Shown piece after piece: positions 5,422-11,773 of a stretch of DNA of 11,773 nt (positions within the stretch are counted from its first letter, which is position 1; each line of letters begins with the position of its first letter). Origin of the DNA: Altererythrobacter sp. (GTDB lineage Bacteria; Pseudomonadota; Alphaproteobacteria; Sphingomonadales; Sphingomonadaceae). Location: assembly GCA_011524425.1 (NCBI GenBank), contig WTKI01000246.1:1-11773 (forward strand). Reading direction: 5' to 3'. The notes beneath the pieces were generated by a model, which saw nothing but the letters and a program-made list of their open reading frames with translations, did not search any database and was not told where the DNA came from. The translations under genes were made by a program, and so were the position numbers.

Positions 5422-7582
5422 GATACGCCGCACCTTCGGTCATCAGCTGCTTTTCTCAAAGCTTCATGCCCTTTGGTTTGTCACCGCTTTGGCGGCTACC
5501 ACTACGCATGCGCAAGATCGGTCCTCTGCTGAAGAGCTAGAGGAACTGATCCCTCAAGAGGTTTTGGAGGATACGGAAAGCTGGGCTCTGGGACAGGTTG
5601 AGGGCGCTGAAAATCCCGAGCCCGTCAGCGACGCTCCGCAAGTGACCCTGCCACCGGTTGATCAGGTTGAGTTGGACACGCCGCAAGCAGACGAGTTGAC
5701 CGAGGCTCTAGAATTGCCGCCAGAACAGTCTGGCTCTGACACACCATTTGCAGCGATTGAAGACCTAGCGCTCCCGTCGCGGCCAGCAATTTCAGACGTC
5801 GTCCGTGTGGATGAAAGACTTGTTCTCGGGTTTCCGAGCGCAGCGGAGAATTTCCCCGAGCAGCGGGATTTTATCGCGCGCTTTAAGGCTTTGTCGACCA
5901 TCGAAGCACTGGACTCTAGCTCAGACAATATCGCTCAACTTGCAGCGCGGGCGCGTGCTGATGAAGAATTGCTGCGCCAATTGCTCAGAGCCTATGGCTA
6001 CTATGACGGCCGGGTGATCCGCTCTGTTGGCGGTATCCGCCCAGGTGAAGAAGAGGCACAGGCAGCGCCGCAAGCTCGGTTTGATGTCTTACCCGGCACG
6101 CAATACCGCTTCGGTGCGATAGATTTAGGCAATGCAGACGCAATTACGGACGCAGCGATTGTGCGATCGCGCTTTGGCATAAAGGCCGGCGATCCGCTCG
6201 ACAGTGACCGAATTCTTGAGCGTAAGCAGGCATTGAACCTTTGGCTTGGCGAAACGGGCTATCCGTTTGCCAAAATTGCCGAGCCGAGCCTCTTGATTGA
6301 TCACGATCGTCAAGAAGGCGATCTGACACTGCCGGTTGAGCCGGGCGGGCAATACCGTTTTGCAGGGGTGACAAGCGACAAACCGGAGTTCCTATCGTCA
6401 CGCCACCTCCAGCGCATCGCGCGCTTTTCTCCCGGCGACATTTATCAGCGTAGCATCGAGCAGGATTTGCAGCGCGCTGTCATTGCCAGCGGCCTGGTGT
6501 CCACACTGACGATTACTCCGCGCGAAACGCTCGCACCTACAAACGATACGCCCGGCGAAGTGATGCTGGACGTCGAGCTTGAACCGGCCAAGCTACGCAC
6601 GATTGCAGGCGCAGTCGGCTACGGCACAGAAGACGGCTTCAAAGTCGAAGCGAGCTGGGAGCATCGCAATCTTTTCCCGCCTGAAGGGGCGCTTAAGCTG
6701 CGCGGTATACTCGGCACGCGCGAACAGCTTGCAGGCATCACTTTCACGCGCAGCAATTGGCGCAGACGTGATCAAGTGTTGGCGCTGGATGCATATGCCA
6801 GCGACATTACGACAGAATCCGTCGATGCAAGGACAGTTGCGTTGCGCGGTTCTGTTGAACGTATTTCCAATCTGTTGTTCCAAAAGCCATTGGGCTGGTC
6901 TGTCGGCGCTGAAGCCTTGCTGACAGACGAACGAAACCGGGTGATCAATGGCATTGCTCGCCCGCGTCAAACTTTCCGGATCGCATCTTTGTTCAGCAGC
7001 GTGACACTGGATGGCAGCAATGATCTGCTCGATCCCACACAGGGCTACCGTGTTACCCTGTTTGTTGCGCCTGAAGCATCGCGATCGTCAGGCGAGACGA
7101 GCTTTTACCTGCGCTCGCAGATGGATGCGACTTATTACCAGCCGCTTAGCGATGGCATTACTTTGGCAGGGCGCGCGACCGCTGCGACAATCCACGGGGC
7201 AGACACTGGTCAAATAGCACCCTCCCGCAGGCTCTATTCAGGCGGCGGCAGTTCCGTTCGCGGTTATGGATATCAGGCGATTGGCCCAGCCAATGACTTT
7301 GGCGAGATCACCGGCGGTCGTTCGCTGATTGAGCTGTCAGCAGAGGCGAGGATCGATACAGGGCTGTTCGATGGCGCGCTGCAAATTGTGCCATTTTTCG
7401 ATCTTGGAGCGGTCTCGATAGATACCACACCGGACTTTCGCTTTGTAAAATACGGTGCGGGACTTGGGGTCAGATACAAGACCGGCTTCGGCCCGATCCG
7501 CGTTGATTTGGGTGTTCCGATCAACCCTGAACCCCAAGATAGCGCCTTTGCTGTCTATGTCAGTCTGGGGCAGGCATTTTGA
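5369..7582 (+). CDS. tamA: Translocation and assembly module outer-membrane protein TamA (Omp85 family)
   Basis: TamA is the outer-membrane half of the TamA-TamB module, which helps insert outer-membrane proteins and move phospholipids. From the TTG at 5369 the protein is 737 residues, longer than the ~577 of E. coli TamA. A hydrophobic signal core (about 30-47) ends in THAQ, with cleavage likely near residue 48. An acidic, Pro-containing linker fills about 50-145. POTRA-type repeats follow (about 150-430), the first with [12 protein letters not shown] and a later one with [13 protein letters not shown]. The Omp85 barrel occupies the rest, with [12 protein letters not shown] (VRGY at 630-633, the loop-6 motif) and a C-terminal strand ending in Phe. 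The start is uncertain: the frame is open far into bpt, but between TTG 5369 and the signal core there is no ATG, GTG or TTG. ATA 5423 and CTG 5447 would give tidier signal peptides. The stop overlaps the tamB ATG by one base (TGATG). BamA is excluded by three-POTRA size and the tamB neighbour. Confidence 0.9.
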   Translation: MKPATVKTGSQRVSSKTEIRRTFGHQLLFSKLHALWFVTALAATTTHAQDRSSAEELEELIPQEVLEDTESWALGQVEGAENPEPVSDAPQVTLPPVDQVELDTPQADELTEALELPPEQSGSDTPFAAIEDLALPSRPAISDVVRVDERLVLGFPSAAENFPEQRDFIARFKALSTIEALDSSSDNIAQLAARARADEELLRQLLRAYGYYDGRVIRSVGGIRPGEEEAQAAPQARFDVLPGTQYRFGAIDLGNADAITDAAIVRSRFGIKAGDPLDSDRILERKQALNLWLGETGYPFAKIAEPSLLIDHDRQEGDLTLPVEPGGQYRFAGVTSDKPEFLSSRHLQRIARFSPGDIYQRSIEQDLQRAVIASGLVSTLTITPRETLAPTNDTPGEVMLDVELEPAKLRTIAGAVGYGTEDGFKVEASWEHRNLFPPEGALKLRGILGTREQLAGITFTRSNWRRRDQVLALDAYASDITTESVDARTVALRGSVERISNLLFQKPLGWSVGAEALLTDERNRVINGIARPRQTFRIASLFSSVTLDGSNDLLDPTQGYRVTLFVAPEASRSSGETSFYLRSQMDATYYQPLSDGITLAGRATAATIHGADTGQIAPSRRLYSGGGSSVRGYGYQAIGPANDFGEITGGRSLIELSAEARIDTGLFDGALQIVPFFDLGAVSIDTTPDFRFVKYGAGLGVRYKTGFGPIRVDLGVPINPEPQDSAFAVYVSLGQAF

Positions 7583-10500
7583 TGGCTGATCCCGCGGCTT
7601 TGGACCAAGAGGCGCTCACCCCCCGCGCATCGCGCAAACGTGTCTGGGTCAAACGTCTGGGCTGGCTGCTTGCAGTGGTGCTTGTGACCCTGTTGGCCGG
7701 AGCCCTGTTTCTTAGCTCGCCATTTGGAAAACGGTTCGTCGCGAACCAGATCGCGGAAGTTGCACCTGCGTCGGGCTTGCGGATTTCAGTGGGAAGGATT
7801 GAAGGCGACATCTATGCGAAGGCCCGCTTGCATGACGTCGTGCTTTCAGACCCTCAAGGCGCGTTCCTACGCATCCCTGAAGTGGAACTGGACTGGAACC
7901 CGCTTGCTTGGCTGACCAGCGGTTTGCATGTGCGCGAGCTGATAGCAAAGCGCGCAATACTGGAGCGCCTGCCTGAACTTTTGCCCGGTGATCCTGACGC
8001 GCCGATCTTGCCGGATTTCGATATTCGCATCGGCACCTTTGCGATCGAGGATATGACTTTGGCATCAGGCGTGCTGAGCGATGATGCGGAGCAGGTCGAT
8101 CTTACCGCTCAGGTGGACATCCGATCCGGTCGTGTGTTCGCGCGGTCCGATGGTCAGATTGGCCGCAATGATGCGCTTGAATTCCTGATCGATGCTGAAC
8201 CGGACGGAGATGCATTTGACCTCGCAATGGATGTCGAGGCATCGGATACCGGTATCCTCGCGCGCCTTGTTGGGATCGAGAAGGGCTTCCGCGCGCGGCT
8301 TGATGGTGATGGTACCTGGAGCAATTGGCTTGGTCACTTGCTGGTAGAGCGTGGCGATGAACGTTTGGCCGGATTCCGCATCACAAACCAGAACGGTGTT
8401 TATAAGCTGATCGGCCAGATCAGGCCGGATAGCTCAGGCGATACCATCTTGGCCCGGATACTGAGCGATGCTGCTTCGGTCTCTGCCGGTGGCACTTTGG
8501 AAGACAGCGCTTTTGATGGCTCACTGCGCTTTGTGAGCTCTGCTTTGATGGCAAGCGGAGAAGGCACTGTCGATCTTGCCGGAAATGCCTTTGAGGATTT
8601 CCAAGTTTCAGCAAGGCTGCGCGATCCTAACCTGTTTGGCAAAGCCCTTACTCTCGATGATACCCGGTTGGCGGCAACGCTGGACGGGGCGTTTGCTGAC
8701 TTGACTGCAGTCCACAATTTGGAAATCGGCAATTTGCAGTCAGGCGACGTGCGCTTGACTGCGATCAAGCAGCAAGGAGATGCACGCTTTGATGGGAACG
8801 TCTGGCGTTTTCCGCTCGCGGTTTCCTCTGACGCCGTTGAGTTCGGGGTCGACGCGCTTGATCCCTTGCTGCGCGAAGGGAGGCTGACAGGCGACCTGAC
8901 TGTTTCCGCAGAGGGTGATCTTTCGTCCGACAATCTGTCCGCACGATTTGCGCAGCTCACCGCAGACAGCAATCTGCGCGGCAATCTCAGCGAGGGCAGA
9001 TACGCGCTTGCAGGAAGCGCGCGAAGTGAAAGCGTTGCGATTGAAGCGCTGGGCCAAGCGAGCGCCAATGCGAAATTCAGATTCAACGCTTCCGTCCCGT
9101 CAGGCTGGAAGCTGGCTGCGAACTTTGCAGGCCGCATGCCGGAAGTCAGCAATGCAGGCCTTGCCGCAATTGCTGGCGAACCCGTCACCTTTCGCGGTGG
9201 TGTAACGCTTGGCTCGGGCCAGCCGCTTCTTCTGAGCGATCTTGAACTTGAATCCCAGCGTCTCATTCTTACCATGTCAGGCGCGGTTGCTGGCGATCAA
9301 ACCAGTTTTACCGGGTCTGGTTCTCACTCCGAATACGGACCCTTTACCGTGCGGGGTGCTATAGATCAGGATGGGCCGGAAGCGCGTCTGGTGCTGGAAG
9401 ATCCTTTGCCCGCGGCAGGACTTAGCGATGTCGAACTGGCGCTCGCACCTAGCGAGGCAGGGTTTGCGATTGATGCGACAGGCCAATCCTTGCTCGGGCC
9501 CGTTGCCGGTGCTTTCAATCTTGTCTTGCCGCCTGATGGTCCGGTGCAGCTCGTTGTGGACCAGCTTACAGTCAGCCAGGCCAATGCGAGCGGTGCACTC
9601 CTGTCTACAGATGCAGGCCTGACAGGCGAACTGGATATTAATGGCGGCGGCTTGGATGGCGGACTTAGACTTTCGCCTGAGGGCTCGCAGCAAGGCTTCG
9701 TTCTCGATCTGACGGCGCGCGATGCGCGTTTTGCAGGCGACACTCCTATCCGTGTCTTGGACGCCAAGCTGACAGCAAGCGGCACTTTCGGTGCGCAAGG
9801 CCCGCGCATCAACGGCGAGATGTCGGGGCGAGGCCTGAGCTATGGAACCGCGCGTATCGCGCGCCTTGCTGCAAAGGCGGACTGGGACGGTCAGCAAGGC
9901 AGTGTCACAGCTTCTGTGAACGGGCGCAGAGGCAGCCGTTTCGCGCTCAATGTAGACAGCAACTTCACGCCAGAGCGGATCGCGACCATTGTACGAGGCG
10001 ATCTCGCGGGCCGATCTATAGCCATGCCCCGCCGCGCTGTTTTGACAGCTCAAGACCAAGGAGGATGGGCGTTGGCACCCGCCCGCATCGACATCGGAGA
10101 AGGGCAATTGCTGGCTGAGGGCGTGATGGGCGGGCCGCGCACATCTGTCTCCCTGAAGCTGCTTGATATGCCGCTTTCGCTTGCAGATCTGGCGGTGCAG
10201 GACCTGGGCTTTGGCGGCACTGTTTCCGGCATTATTGATTTCGCGGACCGGCCCGATGCGCTTGCAACCGGCAAAGCGCGCTTGCGTTTCGATGACCTGA
10301 CACGCTCCGGGCTTGTCCTGTCGTCTCCGCCACTTGATTTTGCGATTGTCAGCGATCTCCAGGCTGATCGACTTTCGCTGCAAGGGTTGGTGCGTGATGA
10401 TGACGTCCGGCTCGGCCAGATCGAAGCGCAAGTAACGCAGCTTGCCTCGCGCGGCTCGCTGTTTGAACGCTTGCAGTCCGGCAAGCTGGAAGGCGCTATG

Positions 10501-11772
10501 CGATACCAGGGTGATGCAGCCAAGCTGTGGCGGATGGCCGCGATCGATGCATTTGACATCACCGGTCCAGTTGTTCTGAGCGCAAGGGCCACCGGCACTC
10601 TTGCGGACCCGATAGTGCGTGGCAGTTTGAACAGCGATGATCTTCGGGTGCGCAGCGGCCTTTCCGGAACAGATGTCCGTGCGGTCAGTGTAGATGGCAG
10701 CTTCGCAGGCTCTACACTCAGGCTGACGCGCTTTGCAGGAGAAGCGAGCAACGGCGGAACGCTTAGCGGGAGCGGCACAATCGACCTTGCCAATCTCAGC
10801 GCATCGCAAGGCCCGGCACTCGATATCCGGGTTGCCGCAGAACGCGCTGAACTGGTCGATGCCAATGGACTGACTGCAACTGTCACCGGTCCATTGCGGA
10901 TCATCTCCGATGGCACTGGCGGGACGATTGCAGGGCGTCTTGCCATTGACAGGGCGAGCTGGGCACTGGGCACTGCGGCTGACGATATCCGTATCCCGTC
11001 CATCAACACCCGCGAAATCAACCTGCGCGACAATGAGGAACGAACCAGCGTTGCTGCATCGGGTTGGCGGTATCTGATTGATGCAACGGCGCGCAACCGT
11101 GTCGCAGTCGATGGCTTGGGCCTCGACAGCGAATGGAGCGCTGACATTGCCTTGCGCGGAACGACTGACGACCCCCGGATAGGCGGGAACGCGCAAATCG
11201 TACGCGGGTCGTACACATTTGCAGGCACCCGGTTCGAAATCACGCGCGGAGAGATCGAGTTCGACGAGAATGTTGCGATAGATCCACGCTTGGATATCCT
11301 TGCTGAGGCTGTCCAGAACGGGCTGGACGTCAATGTGACGGTTAAAGGCAATGCGCTGGAGCCGCAGATCGCTTTTTCCTCCGATCCCGCTTTGCCGGAA
11401 GAGGAGATCCTCTCCCGCCTGTTGTTCGGCGATTCCATCACAACGCTTTCAGCAACCGATGCGCTGCAATTGGGAGCCGCGCTCGCCAGCTTGAATGGCG
11501 GGTCCGGTCTTGATCCTATCAACCAGCTACGCAGCGCGATCGGCCTTGATCGCTTACGGATCGTCAGCGCTGATCCGGCGTTAGAGCGCGGCACAGGCGT
11601 GGCGCTTGGCAAGAATATCGGCAGGCGCATCTACGTCGAGCTAGTGACAGATGGCCGCGCATACAGCGCTTCCACGGTTGAATTCCGCGTGACCGGCTGG
11701 CTGTCACTGCTCGGCAGCGTTTCCACTATCGGGCGCGACAGCGTGGTGGCAGAGGTGAGCAGGGATTATTGA
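7582..11772 (+). CDS. tamB: Translocation and assembly module inner-membrane component TamB (DUF490)
   Basis: TamB is an AsmA-like protein anchored in the inner membrane and reaching through the periplasm to TamA; it supports outer-membrane protein assembly and anterograde phospholipid transport. The 1396 residues start with a short cytoplasmic basic segment (RKR at 18-20, KR at 24-25), then one membrane helix (about 26-44), then SPFGKRFVANQI, the conserved post-helix element. The long middle is repetitive beta-strand sequence rich in Gly, Asp, Leu and Ala, as expected for the hydrophobic beta-taco groove. The C-terminal DUF490 domain (about 1050-1396) holds GSYTFAGTRFEITRGEIEFD near 1205 and SDPALPEEEILSRLLFG near 1267-1283, the family signature. 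The ATG at 7582 overlaps the tamA TGA by one base, which indicates translational coupling; AGG at 7572-7574 is the likely ribosome site. The TGA stop at 11770-11772 shows the gene is complete. At 1396 residues it is somewhat longer than the ~1259 of E. coli TamB. Confidence 0.95.
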   Translation: MADPAALDQEALTPRASRKRVWVKRLGWLLAVVLVTLLAGALFLSSPFGKRFVANQIAEVAPASGLRISVGRIEGDIYAKARLHDVVLSDPQGAFLRIPEVELDWNPLAWLTSGLHVRELIAKRAILERLPELLPGDPDAPILPDFDIRIGTFAIEDMTLASGVLSDDAEQVDLTAQVDIRSGRVFARSDGQIGRNDALEFLIDAEPDGDAFDLAMDVEASDTGILARLVGIEKGFRARLDGDGTWSNWLGHLLVERGDERLAGFRITNQNGVYKLIGQIRPDSSGDTILARILSDAASVSAGGTLEDSAFDGSLRFVSSALMASGEGTVDLAGNAFEDFQVSARLRDPNLFGKALTLDDTRLAATLDGAFADLTAVHNLEIGNLQSGDVRLTAIKQQGDARFDGNVWRFPLAVSSDAVEFGVDALDPLLREGRLTGDLTVSAEGDLSSDNLSARFAQLTADSNLRGNLSEGRYALAGSARSESVAIEALGQASANAKFRFNASVPSGWKLAANFAGRMPEVSNAGLAAIAGEPVTFRGGVTLGSGQPLLLSDLELESQRLILTMSGAVAGDQTSFTGSGSHSEYGPFTVRGAIDQDGPEARLVLEDPLPAAGLSDVELALAPSEAGFAIDATGQSLLGPVAGAFNLVLPPDGPVQLVVDQLTVSQANASGALLSTDAGLTGELDINGGGLDGGLRLSPEGSQQGFVLDLTARDARFAGDTPIRVLDAKLTASGTFGAQGPRINGEMSGRGLSYGTARIARLAAKADWDGQQGSVTASVNGRRGSRFALNVDSNFTPERIATIVRGDLAGRSIAMPRRAVLTAQDQGGWALAPARIDIGEGQLLAEGVMGGPRTSVSLKLLDMPLSLADLAVQDLGFGGTVSGIIDFADRPDALATGKARLRFDDLTRSGLVLSSPPLDFAIVSDLQADRLSLQGLVRDDDVRLGQIEAQVTQLASRGSLFERLQSGKLEGAMRYQGDAAKLWRMAAIDAFDITGPVVLSARATGTLADPIVRGSLNSDDLRVRSGLSGTDVRAVSVDGSFAGSTLRLTRFAGEASNGGTLSGSGTIDLANLSASQGPALDIRVAAERAELVDANGLTATVTGPLRIISDGTGGTIAGRLAIDRASWALGTAADDIRIPSINTREINLRDNEERTSVAASGWRYLIDATARNRVAVDGLGLDSEWSADIALRGTTDDPRIGGNAQIVRGSYTFAGTRFEITRGEIEFDENVAIDPRLDILAEAVQNGLDVNVTVKGNALEPQIAFSSDPALPEEEILSRLLFGDSITTLSATDALQLGAALASLNGGSGLDPINQLRSAIGLDRLRIVSADPALERGTGVALGKNIGRRIYVELVTDGRAYSASTVEFRVTGWLSLLGSVSTIGRDSVVAEVSRDY

Positions 11773-11773
11773 G

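Noticed and set aside
8400..9275. Antisense open frame of about 291 codons opposite the tamB middle region
   Set aside because: It has the same Ser/Arg/Pro/Ala-biased composition and no domain, and lies inside a clearly real gene.
9277..11196. Very long antisense open frame (about 639 codons) opposite tamB
   Set aside because: It lies fully inside tamB on the other strand. Its translation is rich in Arg, Ala, Cys and Ser with no recognisable domain, and no ribosome site or operon context was evident. Long antisense frames are common opposite G+C-rich genes with this codon bias.
10050..11630. Second long antisense open frame (about 526 codons) opposite tamB
   Set aside because: The Ser/Arg/Pro-rich low-complexity translation, its overlap with the other antisense frame, and the strong DUF490 signature on the plus strand show that this is a shadow frame.

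Overview
This window looks like chromosomal DNA from an alphaproteobacterium, most plausibly Sphingomonadales of the Erythrobacter/Altererythrobacter type. The reasons are the moderately high G+C (by eye), the flavour of the TatC, Bpt, TamA and TamB proteins, and the close-packed gene order. The taxonomic call is inference, because no database search was possible. I see no mobile element, phage gene, CRISPR array, rRNA or tRNA. Codon use looks uniform along the window.

Layout. The left edge (1-455, +) holds the 3' end of tatC, the core subunit of the twin-arginine translocase. It converges, with a 3-bp gap, on a two-gene minus-strand unit. That unit is an NAD(P)-dependent beta-hydroxyacid dehydrogenase (start 3049, stop 2138) followed by an exported amidohydrolase of the YtcJ-like family 3 (start 2135 or 2141, stop 459). 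The two genes abut or overlap at stop/start and are probably co-translated. An 85-bp divergent spacer separates them from a plus-strand threonine dehydratase with a C-terminal ACT domain (3135-4388).

A 199-bp non-coding spacer (4389-4587) follows. It is locally A+T rich and holds clustered small palindromes, a direct repeat and four TTAA tetramers. It most likely contains the promoter and operators of the next unit.

That unit is bpt-tamA-tamB (4588-11772, +), tightly packed or overlapping throughout. Bpt is the leucyltransferase of the bacterial N-degron pathway and acts in the cytoplasm. TamA (an Omp85 barrel with POTRA domains) and TamB (an inner-membrane-anchored giant with a C-terminal DUF490 domain) form the translocation and assembly module, which spans the envelope and is tied to outer-membrane protein insertion and phospholipid transport.

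Overall this is largely ordinary housekeeping DNA and I found no convincing new multi-gene system. The points that most deserve a second look are three. The start of tamA has no ATG, GTG or TTG at a sensible distance before its signal peptide, which implies a TTG inside bpt, a rare start codon, or an error. TamA carries a long acidic proline-containing insert before the POTRA region. The spacer before bpt has an operator-like repeat cluster.
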